A stretch of 64,000 nucleotides of DNA. Origin: an uncultured Flavobacteriales bacterium. GTDB lineage: Bacteria > Bacteroidota > Bacteroidia > Flavobacteriales_D > Crocinitomicaceae. The translations under genes were made by a program, and so were the position numbers. The first letter of the stretch is position 1. Each line of letters begins with the position of its first letter. Of this stretch, positions 17,360 to 27,482 are shown in pieces. The stretch spans positions 62,001 to 126,000 of the forward strand of contig CAJQPA010000005.1 of NCBI GenBank assembly GCA_905480145.1, given 5' to 3'. Under the pieces are notes generated by a model. The model ran no database searches. It had not been told where the DNA came from and saw only the letters and a program-made list of their open reading frames with translations.

Positions 17360-18205
17360 CTATGATTTAAAGAGTTTTAACGACAAGGCTAGCTTCTCTC
17401 TTAATTGAGGACGTTCTACAATATAATCTAAAAATCCATGTTCAAAAACAAACTCTGATGTTTGGAAACCATCTGGCAAATCTCTACCGATTGTCTCACG
17501 AACCACTCTAGGCCCAGCGAATGCAATTAAGGCATCCGGTTCAGCTATATTCAAATCTCCCAACATTGCAAAAGAAGCTGTAACACCGCCAGTAGTTGGA
17601 TCCGTTAAGAATGAAATATATGGCAATCCTGCCTCAGCCAATTGACCAAGTTTCCCAGAAACTTTCGCCATTTGCATTAATGAAAGACCAGCTTCCATCA
17701 TTCTAGCCCCTCCAGACTTTGAAATAATCATAAACGGACATTTCTGCTTAATGGATTCATCAATTGCTCTTGCAATTTTTTCGCCCATTACAGACCCCAT
17801 CGAACCCCCAATAAAAGCAAAATCCATAGCTGCAATAATGAAGTCTTCTCCATCCAGCTTACCATGGGCAGTTCTAATTGCGTCTTTCAGACCTGTTTTG
17901 GCCTGAGAAGCTTTAACCCGATCCGTATATTTCTTAGTATCCTCAAATTTTAAAGGGTCTCCTGATACAATATCTGCATTTAGTTCTTTATACTTCCCCT
18001 CATCAAAAATAATTTGAAAATATTCTTCAGAACCAATTCTTTCATGATGATTGCAACGATCACATACGTAATAGTTGTTTTTTAAATCATCTGAAGCGAA
18101 AATCGTTTTACAATTAGAGCATTTCTGCCATAATCCTTCTGGAGTTTCTTTCTTTTCTTTCGTTGAGGTTGTTATACCTTCTTTATCTCTTTTAAACCAA
18201 CTCAT
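17360..18205 (-). CDS. accD: Acetyl-CoA carboxylase carboxyltransferase subunit beta
   Basis: It is the carboxyltransferase beta subunit that transfers the carboxyl group from biotin to acetyl-CoA in fatty-acid synthesis. The 281 residues include the N-terminal four-cysteine zinc ribbon (Cys29, Cys32, Cys48, Cys51) and the crotonase-fold core with [28 protein letters not shown] and [11 protein letters not shown]. It lies 17 bases downstream of fbaA on the same strand, so the pair is probably co-transcribed. Confidence 0.96.
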   Translation of the reverse strand: MSWFKRDKEGITTSTKEKKETPEGLWQKCSNCKTIFASDDLKNNYYVCDRCNHHERIGSEEYFQIIFDEGKYKELNADIVSGDPLKFEDTKKYTDRVKASQAKTGLKDAIRTAHGKLDGEDFIIAAMDFAFIGGSMGSVMGEKIARAIDESIKQKCPFMIISKSGGARMMEAGLSLMQMAKVSGKLGQLAEAGLPYISFLTDPTTGGVTASFAMLGDLNIAEPDALIAFAGPRVVRETIGRDLPDGFQTSEFVFEHGFLDYIVERPQLREKLALSLKLFKS

Positions 18206-18222
18206 ATGTTCGTCTTAATATC

Positions 18223-19296
18223 TTATTTACTTAATGCGTTAACGCTATTCAAATCAGAAAATGCTTGTTCCATTCTTTTAATAAACGTGAACTCTCCTGC
18301 TCTTATCCATTTTCGCGGATCATAATACTTCTTATTCGGATTATCACTACCTTCTGGGTTCCCTATTTGAGTTTTTAAATACTCTACTTTAGAAGTAATA
18401 TAATCTCTACATCCTTCTGTAAATGCGAATTGTAAATCTGTATCCAAATTCATTTTTATGACACCATATCCAATTGCCTCTCTAATTTCTTCAACAGTAG
18501 AACCTGACCCACCATGAAAAACGAAGTCTACCGGATTCTCTCCAGTATTAAATTTTTCCTGAATGTATTTTTGAGAATTATCTAGAATTTTTGGCGTTAA
18601 CTGAACATTCCCTGGTTTATAAACGCCATGAACGTTACCAAAAGCTGCGGCCACTGTAAAACGCGGACTCACTTTTAAGAGTTCTTCATACGCGTAAGCC
18701 ACCTCTGATGGCTGAGTGTACAATTTTGAAGAATCAACATCCGTATTATCTACCCCGTCTTCTTCACCTCCTGTAATACCTAATTCAATTTCTAAAGTCA
18801 TTCCCATTTTACTCATTCTCTCCAAGTAACTTTTACATACCTCGATATTCTCTTCCAATGGTTCTTCAGAAAGATCAATCATGTGAGAACTAAACAATGG
18901 TTTACCTGTTTCAGCATAAAACTTCTCGCTAGCAGTTAACAAACCGTCAATCCATGGCAACAATTTCATCGCGGCATGATCTGTATGAAGGATTACTGTT
19001 GCTCCATAAAGTTCTGCTAAATCATGAACGTGACGTGCTCCAGATACCGCACCAGCAATACTCGCTTTGAAATCATCATTAATCAATCCTTTCCCTGCGA
19101 AAAATTCTGCACCACCGTTAGAAAATTGAATAATAACGGGAGCGTTCATCATAGAAGCAGCTTCCATAACTGAATTGACAGTACTCGTATTGGTAACATT
19201 TACAGCTGGAAGTGCATATCCATTTTTCTTTGCGTGAGCAAAAATTCTTTGAACATCCTCTCCTGTCGCTACTCCTGGTTTGATTCCGTGACTCAT
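18223..19296 (-). CDS. fbaA: Class II fructose-bisphosphate aldolase
   Basis: This zinc-dependent aldolase interconverts fructose 1,6-bisphosphate with the two triose phosphates. The 357 residues fit class IIA (E. coli FbaA type). Visible markers are the metal-site segment LHTDHAA, LEIELGITGGEEDGVDN, AFGNVHGVYKPGN with its zinc His, the FHGGSGS phosphate loop and the KMNLDTDLQ catalytic segment. It begins the fbaA-accD unit; a TATCTTTG -7 box lies about 30 bases upstream. Confidence 0.97.
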   Translation of the reverse strand: MSHGIKPGVATGEDVQRIFAHAKKNGYALPAVNVTNTSTVNSVMEAASMMNAPVIIQFSNGGAEFFAGKGLINDDFKASIAGAVSGARHVHDLAELYGATVILHTDHAAMKLLPWIDGLLTASEKFYAETGKPLFSSHMIDLSEEPLEENIEVCKSYLERMSKMGMTLEIELGITGGEEDGVDNTDVDSSKLYTQPSEVAYAYEELLKVSPRFTVAAAFGNVHGVYKPGNVQLTPKILDNSQKYIQEKFNTGENPVDFVFHGGSGSTVEEIREAIGYGVIKMNLDTDLQFAFTEGCRDYITSKVEYLKTQIGNPEGSDNPNKKYYDPRKWIRAGEFTFIKRMEQAFSDLNSVNALSK

Positions 19297-19324
19297 CTTG
19301 TTTTTAACTTTTAATTTTAGAGAG

Positions 19325-19332
19325 CAAAGATA
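19325..19332 (-). promoter_or_regulatory. Candidate -7 box of fbaA-accD
   Basis: On the minus strand this reads TATCTTTG (TAnnTTTG), 28 bases before the fbaA ATG. The nearest upstream TTTG lies about 26 bases from it, longer than usual, so the -33 element is uncertain. Confidence 0.5.
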
Positions 19333-19425
19333 ATTAATTTATACATAAATCTTATAGACAAACATAATTGATTCATTATTATAAATACTAGCATGCAATC
19401 TTAACATTCTGCTGTAATATTTTTA

Positions 19426-19433
19426 TATTTTTG
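19426..19433 (+). promoter_or_regulatory. Candidate -7 box of uvrD
   Basis: TATTTTTG matches TAnnTTTG, 30 bases before the uvrD ATG. No convincing -33 TTG is seen at the expected spacing. Confidence 0.45.
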
Positions 19434-19463
19434 TATACCAAGTAAATAAATGAATTTCCTAGA

Positions 19464-21743
19464 ATGAGTTACCTCGATGAATTAAATGAAAGTCAGCGCA
19501 TTGCTGTTGAAAATATTAATGGCCCGACAATGGTTATTGCAGGTGCTGGCTCCGGAAAAACAAGAGTTTTAACTTATCGTATTGCTCATATGATGGAAAA
19601 GAATGTTGACCCATTCAATATCATGGCGCTTACTTTTACCAATAAAGCTGCAAAGGAAATGACTGAAAGAATCGGTCAGATAGTTGGAAGTAGTGAAGCC
19701 AAGAACATTACCATGGGAACTTTTCATTCTGTCTTTTCTAGAATATTAAGATTCAACGCTGATCGGTTAGGCTACCCTACCAACTTCACAATATACGACA
19801 CGCAAGACTCTAAAAGTTTATTAAAGGAAATTATCAAAGGTTTTAGCTTAGATGAAAAAGCATATAAACCTGGCAATGTTTTAGGAAGAATTTCTTCAGC
19901 AAAAAACAACTTAATTTCTCCAGAAGATTATGAAACTAATGGGAACATTCAAGAAGAAGATCGCAGAGCCAAAAGACCAGAGATGGCAAGGGTTTACAGA
20001 TCTTATGCCAAAAGATGTTTCAATGCTGGAGCGATGGATTTTGATGACTTATTGTATCAAACAAATGTATTATTGCGGGATTTCCCAGAAGTTCTTCACC
20101 ATTATCAACAAAAATTTAAATATATACTGGTTGATGAGTATCAAGACACGAACTTTTCACAGTATCTAATCGTAAAAAAGTTAGCCGCGGTTTTTGAAAA
20201 CATTTGTGTTGTAGGTGATGACGCACAGAGTATCTATTCTTTCCGTGGAGCAAACATTCAAAACATTCTAAATTTCAAAAAAGATTATCCTGACTTTAAA
20301 CTTTTCAAATTAGAACAGAATTACAGAAGTACAAACAATATTGTTCAAGCTGCTAATGGTGTTATCGCTAAAAATAAGGATCAAATAAAAAAAACGGTCT
20401 GGACAGATAATGTAGAAGGTGAAAAAATACATGTTGTTCGCTCATTGACCGACAATGAAGAAGGCAAAGTCATTATCAACAAAATATACGATAGACACAA
20501 GAGTGAGGGGCTAGAATTTGATCAATTTGCGATTCTATATAGAACAAATCGCCAATCCAGAACTTTTGAGGAAACGTTAAGAAAATTGAATATTCCCTAT
20601 AAAATATATGGTGGATTATCTTTTTACCAAAGAAAAGAAATAAAAGATTTACTTGCCTACTTCAGATTAACGGCCAATCCAAATGACAACGAGGCTTTTA
20701 AACGTGTTATCAATTATCCAAAGCGTGGTATTGGTACAACATCATTACAAAAAGTCATTATCGCTGCAAATCATTATGGTGTAAGCTTTTGGGAAGTTGT
20801 AAATGACTTCAATCAATATCCTGTCGATATTAACAATGGGACAAAAAACAAGATGATTGAATTTGCAACAATGATCAAAAGTTTTAGTGCTCAATTGAAT
20901 CAATTAGACGCAAATATTCTTGCACATGAAATTGCAAAAACATCAGGGATCCTTAAAGAGCTTCATACAGACAAAGACAAGGGACCAGAAGAAGTTGAAC
21001 GATATCAAAATGTAGAGGAATTAATTTCTGCAATTCAATCTTTTGTGAGTAACCAGGAAGAAGGACAATCAAAATCTCTTTCAGAATTCATGCTTGACGT
21101 GGCGCTTTTAACAGATGCCGACGCGGATAAAGGAGAAGACAAAAACCATGTAACTCTAATGACAATCCATTCCAGTAAAGGTCTTGAATTCTCAAATGTT
21201 TTTTTAGTTGGCTTGGAAGAGAATTTATTCCCATCTCAATTGGCTTTGAATTCTAGGACAGAATTAGAAGAGGAAAGGCGATTATTTTATGTTGCCGTAA
21301 CAAGAGCGGAAAAAACGTGCACGCTTTCTTACTCAAATTCAAGATTTCAATGGGGAAATTTAATAACATGCGAAGCTAGCCGATTCATTGAGGAAATAGA
21401 TTCGAAGTACTTGCATTTTGAAACTGCAAAACGAGCTGGAGGGAAATCGTTGAATGACAGATCAAATAGCTTTGACAGACCATTCACTGGAGGTTTAAAT
21501 AAATCATTCACCTCAAAATCATTAAAGCCTATAAACGAAGTTAATTCAAAATCAAACATAAAAGGATCAGCGACTCTTGATGTTAAAGTTGGCTATAATG
21601 TTGAACATGACCGATTTGGAAAAGGAAAAATCATTAAATTAGAAGGCCGAGATGCTGATAAGAAGGCTACAATATTCTTTCCTGGGCACGGAGCGAAAAC
21701 CGTATTGCTGAGGTTCGCCAAATTAAAAGTTTTGGACTACTAA
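19464..21743 (+). CDS. uvrD: UvrD/PcrA-type superfamily 1 DNA helicase
   Basis: This 759-residue ATP-dependent 3'-5' DNA helicase should act in excision and mismatch repair. The order is the Q-motif LNESQRIAV, Walker A AGAGSGKT (about 26-33, Lys32), motif Ia ALTFTNKAAKEM, Walker B DEYQDTN, motif III VGDDAQSIYSFRGA, motif IV EQNYRST, motif V TIHSSKGLEF and motif VI RRLFYVAVTRA. A C-terminal Tudor-like segment (VEHDRFGKGKIIKLEG) is typical of PcrA/UvrD. It stands alone on the plus strand. Confidence 0.95.
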   Translation: MSYLDELNESQRIAVENINGPTMVIAGAGSGKTRVLTYRIAHMMEKNVDPFNIMALTFTNKAAKEMTERIGQIVGSSEAKNITMGTFHSVFSRILRFNADRLGYPTNFTIYDTQDSKSLLKEIIKGFSLDEKAYKPGNVLGRISSAKNNLISPEDYETNGNIQEEDRRAKRPEMARVYRSYAKRCFNAGAMDFDDLLYQTNVLLRDFPEVLHHYQQKFKYILVDEYQDTNFSQYLIVKKLAAVFENICVVGDDAQSIYSFRGANIQNILNFKKDYPDFKLFKLEQNYRSTNNIVQAANGVIAKNKDQIKKTVWTDNVEGEKIHVVRSLTDNEEGKVIINKIYDRHKSEGLEFDQFAILYRTNRQSRTFEETLRKLNIPYKIYGGLSFYQRKEIKDLLAYFRLTANPNDNEAFKRVINYPKRGIGTTSLQKVIIAANHYGVSFWEVVNDFNQYPVDINNGTKNKMIEFATMIKSFSAQLNQLDANILAHEIAKTSGILKELHTDKDKGPEEVERYQNVEELISAIQSFVSNQEEGQSKSLSEFMLDVALLTDADADKGEDKNHVTLMTIHSSKGLEFSNVFLVGLEENLFPSQLALNSRTELEEERRLFYVAVTRAEKTCTLSYSNSRFQWGNLITCEASRFIEEIDSKYLHFETAKRAGGKSLNDRSNSFDRPFTGGLNKSFTSKSLKPINEVNSKSNIKGSATLDVKVGYNVEHDRFGKGKIIKLEGRDADKKATIFFPGHGAKTVLLRFAKLKVLDY

Positions 21744-21779
21744 TTGCATAGTCTCACATTATAACTAAATATTAAAATT

Positions 21780-22376
21780 ATGAAAACTCTATTATTAATT
21801 CTTTTGTCCTTTATTTCGGTTCATTCAATCGCCCAAATTAAGCGTGTAAAATTTACGGACGCTACTTTTGAAAATGGGATGCTATACCCTATTACTCAAA
21901 TATCAGGGGCAAATGACGTTGCTTCGAAAATTAACGCTGACATTTTAGAAAAAATAAAAGATTTAAAAGATGCAGATTTTTGTGTAGGTCAATATGGTTT
22001 TGTGCAAAAAGGTCCTCACATTCAAATCCATATCTTTTGTAATTGTATCGATTTTAAAGAAAGTCAGAATAGATACTACCTATACAATATAGAAACAGGA
22101 GAAAATGTTCAATATTCAGATATATTAACACCAAATAAAATGAAAGCTTCAGCCAAATATCTAAAGGAGGTTTCAGCTATGCATATTAAGACTAATAGCA
22201 TATCAATAGAACCGAGAGTTCTTAAACTTATTGATTCAAATAATATTGATGCCTTTAAGGTAACATTTAAACGTGATGGACTCGACCTATGGTTATTGGA
22301 TAAAAACTGGGGTGACAAACCTATGTTTATAACTTGGGGTGCCATGAGGTCATATATGAAATATAGTTTCCTTTAG
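21780..22376 (+). CDS. Secreted protein of unknown function, resembling DUF3298/RsiV-type domains
   Basis: This 198-residue protein has a Sec signal peptide (MKTLLLILLSFISVHSIAQ). The mature part contains LYPITQISGANDVASKINADI near its start, then YYLYNIETGENVQYSDILTPNKM. This order of a Y-P-x-I-x-G segment, an N-rich helix, then an N-x-x-T-G-E turn recalls RsiV/DUF3298 domains, but the match is by eye and weak. Three cysteines (FCVGQ and FCNCID) are notable for a periplasmic protein. It overlaps the convergent tamL by four bases. Confidence 0.7.
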   Translation: MKTLLLILLSFISVHSIAQIKRVKFTDATFENGMLYPITQISGANDVASKINADILEKIKDLKDADFCVGQYGFVQKGPHIQIHIFCNCIDFKESQNRYYLYNIETGENVQYSDILTPNKMKASAKYLKEVSAMHIKTNSISIEPRVLKLIDSNNIDAFKVTFKRDGLDLWLLDKNWGDKPMFITWGAMRSYMKYSFL

Positions 22377-25030
22377 AACGGATAACCTATACCAAAATGG
22401 AATGCCGGAACAAATGGATTCGGCATTTTTGTTTTGTAATCAGGTCCAAAGACAGCCAAGCCTTCAGCTTCATATAAGGCACGTGACTGGAAAATCCATT
22501 GTGCACCTTTCGGCAATGCTGGATTTCTCATTGGTATCCCAACATCTAATCGAATAATAAAATACTCTAAATCCATTCTCAATCCAAAACCACCAGCAAT
22601 TGCGATTTCTTTGTACCAGTTTTTTGTGAACTGCCCTCCTATTCTATTTGGGTCTTCATAAATCGTCCAAACGTTACCGGCATCTGCAAAGACTGCACCT
22701 TTAAATAAGCTATTGAACGCGAATCGAAATTCCCCTGAAGAACCAATTCTTAAATCTCCAATTTGAGTTGCTGTCTTTGTCTCGTCGAGATAATATTTAT
22801 AAGAACCTGGCCCTAAAGCACGAGCACGCCAACCTCTGTTATCATTGGCGCCTCCAGCAAAGAAACTGTAATCATAGGGCATAGAAGTTTTTGTGTTTCC
22901 ATAAGGTATACCAGAACCAATATTGGCATGAAAATTAAAGCTTTTATCTCCCCCTATAGGTTTAGAGAAAATTAACTCATTATCGATACTCCAAAATTGA
23001 GAGTAACCCACCCCTAAAACAGAACTCTGCCCACTAGATAAAGTGTCTTGACTAGATCTAAAGGCCGATAAGATATTTCCCGCTAAATCAAAGTGAGAAC
23101 TAAAATACAACTGCGAATTTCCATTGCGCGCTTCTTTTTCTTTGATATTATACTCAAAGGTGAACTTTGCATCTTGCCAAACAAATTGATTACTATACGC
23201 GTTCAAAAGAAAAAGATCATTCAATGCCGTTAATTTACTTTCAAAACCATTACTCTTATCAATATTGACAAATTTAACCACTGATGCTAAAGGCATCCCG
23301 ACATGAAAAATCATTGTTTTATTAGAGAAGAATTTCCACCCATAATTCAACTGAAAAACACTTCTCACAAAATCATCTCTTTTTTGAAAGTTATAAGCAC
23401 TCGAGATTATCGTTTTCGGACGCAATTTCTTTAAAATCTTTGCAAATTTAAAAGGGAATAATCCGGGCAATTCCAATTTAACCGTTGGACCAAATTCAAA
23501 CGTATTAAAACTTCTTGCTGCTGTTTTTATCTTTTCCCCATCAAGTGTCTCATCAAATATTGGTGGCTGCGACTCAAACCCTCCAGACATAGAAAGAGTA
23601 AGTTTTTGAGCTCCTCTAAATAAATTTCGGTTCGTATAATTAATTGTTGCTGCAACCCCAAGAAATCCATTTGAATTTGTAGATCTAGGCTCAAATCCAA
23701 AGGATTGATTCTTGCTCGGAACCAAATAATAATGAACATCTATACAACCAGTTCCTTGATCTTCGATAAGTTTCGTTTTAACCACTTGAAATAAATCCAA
23801 GCGTAATAAGCTCAAATATGTTTTTTCAAGAAATGACTCTGAATATAATTTATCAACTTCCAAATAATTTTGCGCTTCTAGAATTGCAGGTTTTATTCTT
23901 AATTTGCCGTTATGTAAAAAAACAGCGGATCTAGTTGGATCTATTTCACCAGTTTTCTTTCTTAGGACCTGAACATAATCTGTTGTATCAATTGTCCTAA
24001 AGAATTGGTCAATGTACAAAGATAGGCCCATTCGATTTAAGTCATCTTTAAAGGAGCCCTCATAATAAATAGTGTCCGCAATATGAAAAAAGACTTTACT
24101 GATAAAAGCTTTTTCGTGCTTCAATTGAATGATCGAATCTTTATGAATAGATGATTTTAAGTAGCGATCACTAAAACGAATGGTCAAATCTACCGTTTTT
24201 TGGACAGCATGTGTATCAGCAAGAAAAGTTATATGATTAGCACTAAATCCATAAAACCCTTGATTCCTCATGTGCTTCGCTACATATCGTCTTTGCTTGT
24301 CTAGATATTCGCTATCAAATGGCTTCGCTTGTAATTTACCCTCTTCATGAGTTACTAAATAGTCTTCATACGCTTGAGATAATTCAAGATTACTAGTATC
24401 AATGTACAACGAATCAATGAAATATCTTTCTCCGGATACTAAATGATAATGAACTACACATTTTTTATTCTTTTTGAAATCAACAAAGCCTGTTACTTCA
24501 CCATTGTAATATCCCTTTGCCCTCATGAACAATCCTAATTGTTTTAAGGATTTCAGATAAGAAGTACTGTCAAAAATAACAGGTGGACGGCCTATTTTAT
24601 ATTTATACCATTCTCGAATAAACTTTCTAGGGTTTATAGTGTCATTTAAGGATATTGTCTTTTCTGTATAATGTGTCCTCCCCTTCCGAATGGCCTTATC
24701 CATTCTTTTTGAATTCATTCTATCTTGCCGAGAAAGTTTTTTTCTGTTCTTTAAGAGAATTTTCTGGTTTTTTAAATGACGCTTATTCGCAATTTTGGTA
24801 GAATCAAAAGCATTAAATGCTCGTAACTTCCATTTTACGCCAAACTGTTTGTAATTAGGATGCTGTTTGATTATTTCAGTGACATCGTCTTTATCAAACT
24901 TATCTCCTGATTGAATAACCTTGTTCTTTTTAATCAAATATTTTCCATCAGAAACTCTTCTGGTTTGCTTACAAGCAATCATCAGGAGACCTAGAATCAG
25001 TAAAATATATGTATGTTTGAACTTTAACAC
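22373..25030 (-). CDS. tamL: TamL: lipoprotein-type BamA/TamA-family outer-membrane protein
   Basis: This 885-residue Omp85-superfamily protein has a lipoprotein signal (ILGLLMIACK, lipid Cys about residue 20), as in the Bacteroidetes TamL branch. POTRA-like regions span about 130-450 (YYNGEVTGFVDF, RNQGFYGFS) and a C-terminal 16-strand barrel ends in the aromatic signature FHFGIGYPF. The motif R-G-W-R-A-R-x-L-G-P-G near 760 corresponds to the conserved loop 6 (VRGF/Y) region. It would help insert or assemble outer-membrane proteins with TamB. The start is a GTG at 25030. Confidence 0.9.
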   Translation of the reverse strand: MLKFKHTYILLILGLLMIACKQTRRVSDGKYLIKKNKVIQSGDKFDKDDVTEIIKQHPNYKQFGVKWKLRAFNAFDSTKIANKRHLKNQKILLKNRKKLSRQDRMNSKRMDKAIRKGRTHYTEKTISLNDTINPRKFIREWYKYKIGRPPVIFDSTSYLKSLKQLGLFMRAKGYYNGEVTGFVDFKKNKKCVVHYHLVSGERYFIDSLYIDTSNLELSQAYEDYLVTHEEGKLQAKPFDSEYLDKQRRYVAKHMRNQGFYGFSANHITFLADTHAVQKTVDLTIRFSDRYLKSSIHKDSIIQLKHEKAFISKVFFHIADTIYYEGSFKDDLNRMGLSLYIDQFFRTIDTTDYVQVLRKKTGEIDPTRSAVFLHNGKLRIKPAILEAQNYLEVDKLYSESFLEKTYLSLLRLDLFQVVKTKLIEDQGTGCIDVHYYLVPSKNQSFGFEPRSTNSNGFLGVAATINYTNRNLFRGAQKLTLSMSGGFESQPPIFDETLDGEKIKTAARSFNTFEFGPTVKLELPGLFPFKFAKILKKLRPKTIISSAYNFQKRDDFVRSVFQLNYGWKFFSNKTMIFHVGMPLASVVKFVNIDKSNGFESKLTALNDLFLLNAYSNQFVWQDAKFTFEYNIKEKEARNGNSQLYFSSHFDLAGNILSAFRSSQDTLSSGQSSVLGVGYSQFWSIDNELIFSKPIGGDKSFNFHANIGSGIPYGNTKTSMPYDYSFFAGGANDNRGWRARALGPGSYKYYLDETKTATQIGDLRIGSSGEFRFAFNSLFKGAVFADAGNVWTIYEDPNRIGGQFTKNWYKEIAIAGGFGLRMDLEYFIIRLDVGIPMRNPALPKGAQWIFQSRALYEAEGLAVFGPDYKTKMPNPFVPAFHFGIGYPF

Positions 25031-25047
25031 AGTAGATATTTGTTCAA

Positions 25048-25055
25048 CAAAAATA
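25048..25055 (-). promoter_or_regulatory. Candidate -7 box of tamL
   Basis: The minus strand reads TATTTTTG, fitting TAnnTTTG, 17 bases before the GTG start. It lies in the 37-base gap shared with the divergent methyltransferase. No -33 element at the normal distance is evident. Confidence 0.4.
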
Positions 25056-25067
25056 ACAAAAGCATCT

Positions 25068-25781
25068 TTGGAAACACTTTCAAAAAATAAGATAAAATGG
25101 ATTCGGTCTTTACGTCAGAAAAAAAATCGTTTAGCCGAAGGTTTATTTATTATCGAAGGAGAAAAAATGGTGAATGAAATTATTAGTAATTCTCCAGAAG
25201 TTGTTCGCTGCATAATCTCCACAGAACAGCCTATTATTTTTAATGGAGAGACTTACATTACTTCTCATAAAGAAATGTCTCAAATAAGCGAATTACAAAC
25301 ACCAAACAGGTTATTGGCTGTTGTAGAAATTCCAAAAATAAAAAGTATTAACTCTGATTTCATATTGGCACTGGACGGCATTCAAGACCCTGGAAATATG
25401 GGTACTATATTGCGCACTGCTGATTGGTTTGGAATCAAAGAAATTGTTTGTTCAAAATCTACTGTGGATATCTACAACCCTAAAGTCGTACAATCGAGCA
25501 TGGGTTCCATATTTCGGATACCGGTAAAATATGTTGATTTAGAAGAATATCTAAAAACTACTAATTTACCTATTTACGGGGCTTTACTTGAAGGTGACAA
25601 CATTTATAAAAAAACACTAAAAAGGAAAGGAATTCTAGTACTGGGGAACGAAGGCAATGGTATTTCGAATAACATTCGAAACCTTATCAATTATCCCATT
25701 CATATTCCAAGATTTGGCTCATCAGAATCACTAAATGTAGCCATTGCCACAGGTATCATTCTTTCTGAATTTTCACGATAA
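25068..25781 (+). CDS. SpoU/TrmH-family RNA methyltransferase
   Basis: This SPOUT-class 2'-O-ribose RNA methyltransferase has about 237 residues. The N-terminal substrate-binding domain begins LSKNKIKWIRSLRQKK and includes FIIEGEKMV. The knotted AdoMet domain has LDGIQDPGNMGTILRTADWFG, VVQSSMGSIFRIPV, LVLGNEGNGIS and the C-terminal IPRFGSSESLNVAIATGI, the three SpoU motifs. No ATG occurs before the conserved region, so I place the start at the TTG at 25068. The rRNA or tRNA target is not deducible. It diverges from tamL by 37 bases. Confidence 0.9.
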   Translation: METLSKNKIKWIRSLRQKKNRLAEGLFIIEGEKMVNEIISNSPEVVRCIISTEQPIIFNGETYITSHKEMSQISELQTPNRLLAVVEIPKIKSINSDFILALDGIQDPGNMGTILRTADWFGIKEIVCSKSTVDIYNPKVVQSSMGSIFRIPVKYVDLEEYLKTTNLPIYGALLEGDNIYKKTLKRKGILVLGNEGNGISNNIRNLINYPIHIPRFGSSESLNVAIATGIILSEFSR

Positions 25782-25867
25782 TTGACATAGAATTTAATAG
25801 CGTTAAAAAAAGTTAAGCAAACATTTAATCATTGATATTCTCTTAAATTCGTTTAAAATCAATCAGG

Positions 25868-27481
25868 TTGAAAAAAGTAAGGGTTAATTTCATTTTAGTA
25901 CTCGTAATAGCAGCATTGCTTGCACTACTTTTCATCCAAGCTTTTCAAACAGCACAATTATATGATCGGAAATCAAATGAGTTTTCCGATGCTTTCTCTA
26001 CCACTCTTGACAGAATTGCTTTTAGACATGAAAAAGCTGAAGATATTCGTCGTTACATGATGCTGGCCAATAAAGATTTTAGTGGGCAATACAAAGACAT
26101 TCTAAAAGAAGAATTTCAAGATTTAGTTTCCGCTCAAGAATCCATTTCAATACAGGATACTTCAATTTTCGAGAATGGAAAAATGGAAAACTACCTTATC
26201 ATTAAAGGTAAAACTTACGATTCACTTTCTGGGCTAACCGCTGAACAACGAGTGTTAGCCAGGGACGTGCGACAGTTAAGAGACCTTTTCGAAAACAACA
26301 AGGCAGGAACAGTTAGCAAAGATTCTGTTCAACTTGCCGTTCAACTAGATCAAAGAGTTATTCAGCAGATATTTAAAAAAGCTCAGTTTGTCAACGAAAT
26401 GATGATGGATGCTTTTAAAAACAATGTGTATTTAAAGCCTTCTGCGAGAATAGACTTGATATTCTTAGATTCTGTTTTACGCAATGAATTGAATGAAAAC
26501 CTTCCTGATGAATATCAATATATGATTACGGATGAATTCTTTGAACCCATAAAATTTGAAAGAACCCCGAAGAACTACACTGCGCAATTAGATACGTTAA
26601 AAAGCCATCATACTTTATTGTTCCCGAGCAATCCGCTAGATGAAGATTTGTACTTACATCTTCAGTTCCCTACCCAGAAGTCTTTCTTAATTAAAGAAAT
26701 GTGGGCCCCTTTAACTGTTAATTTAATGTTGGTTATTCTAATAATCGTTTCAATCGTATTTATGTTTCGTACAATTTTAACACAGAAAAAGCTCTCTGAA
26801 TTGAAAACAGACTTTATTTCGAACATGACTCATGAATTCAAAACCCCTATCAGCACAATATCACTGGCATGCGAAGCAATGAATGACAAAGACATGGTCG
26901 GACTTCAGAACGAAGCAACTCTCCCGTTTATTACAATGATTAATACTGAAAACAAAAGGTTGGGCTTACTTGTTGAACAAATACTTCAGAGTGCAAGTTT
27001 AGATAAAAAAGAGATTCTACTCAATAAAGAAGAAATTCTTTTGAATGAATTGATTGAGGAAATTGTGCAAAATGCACAATTCAGAATGGAAACCATGGAT
27101 GGAACTATTCTAACCAAAATGCCTTCTGAACTCATTTATGTTGAAGCGGACAAATTGCATACAACAAACGCCATATCTAACCTTGTAGACAATGCAATAA
27201 AGTACAGCAAAGTGAAGCCTAATGTTACGGTAGAACTAAAAAAAGAAGGTGATACAATTGAAATAATCATAAGTGATTCAGGAATTGGAATAAAAAAAGA
27301 GCACCAGAATAAAATATTTGATAAATTATACCGTGTTCCAACTGGAAACATCCATAATGTCAAAGGATTTGGTCTTGGCTTGAGTTATGTTAAGGCTATT
27401 GCTGAATTTCACAATTGGGAAATCAATATTGAAAGTAAAATTGGGGTGGGTTCACAATTTAAAATCATCATAAAAGAATAA
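25868..27481 (+). CDS. Sensor histidine kinase (RprX-like)
   Basis: This 537-residue membrane kinase starts with TTG at 25868 (reads KKVRVNFILVLV). A first membrane helix (about 6-25) and a second (about 285-305) bracket a large periplasmic sensor region. The HisKA box FISNMTHEFKTPIS has the phospho-acceptor His322. The ATPase domain shows the N box NAISNLVDNAIKYS, G1 DSGIGI and G2 GFGLGLSYV. It sits one base from the cognate regulator gene. The architecture and pairing resemble Bacteroidetes RprX-RprY. The signal is unknown. Confidence 0.92.
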   Translation: MKKVRVNFILVLVIAALLALLFIQAFQTAQLYDRKSNEFSDAFSTTLDRIAFRHEKAEDIRRYMMLANKDFSGQYKDILKEEFQDLVSAQESISIQDTSIFENGKMENYLIIKGKTYDSLSGLTAEQRVLARDVRQLRDLFENNKAGTVSKDSVQLAVQLDQRVIQQIFKKAQFVNEMMMDAFKNNVYLKPSARIDLIFLDSVLRNELNENLPDEYQYMITDEFFEPIKFERTPKNYTAQLDTLKSHHTLLFPSNPLDEDLYLHLQFPTQKSFLIKEMWAPLTVNLMLVILIIVSIVFMFRTILTQKKLSELKTDFISNMTHEFKTPISTISLACEAMNDKDMVGLQNEATLPFITMINTENKRLGLLVEQILQSASLDKKEILLNKEEILLNELIEEIVQNAQFRMETMDGTILTKMPSELIYVEADKLHTTNAISNLVDNAIKYSKVKPNVTVELKKEGDTIEIIISDSGIGIKKEHQNKIFDKLYRVPTGNIHNVKGFGLGLSYVKAIAEFHNWEINIESKIGVGSQFKIIIKE

Positions 27482-27482
27482 C

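Noticed and set aside
24921-25067. Longer N-terminus for the SpoU methyltransferase overlapping tamL
   Set aside because: The extra residues do not resemble the family and overlap the tamL signal-peptide region on the other strand. The conserved region begins at the TTG at 25068.
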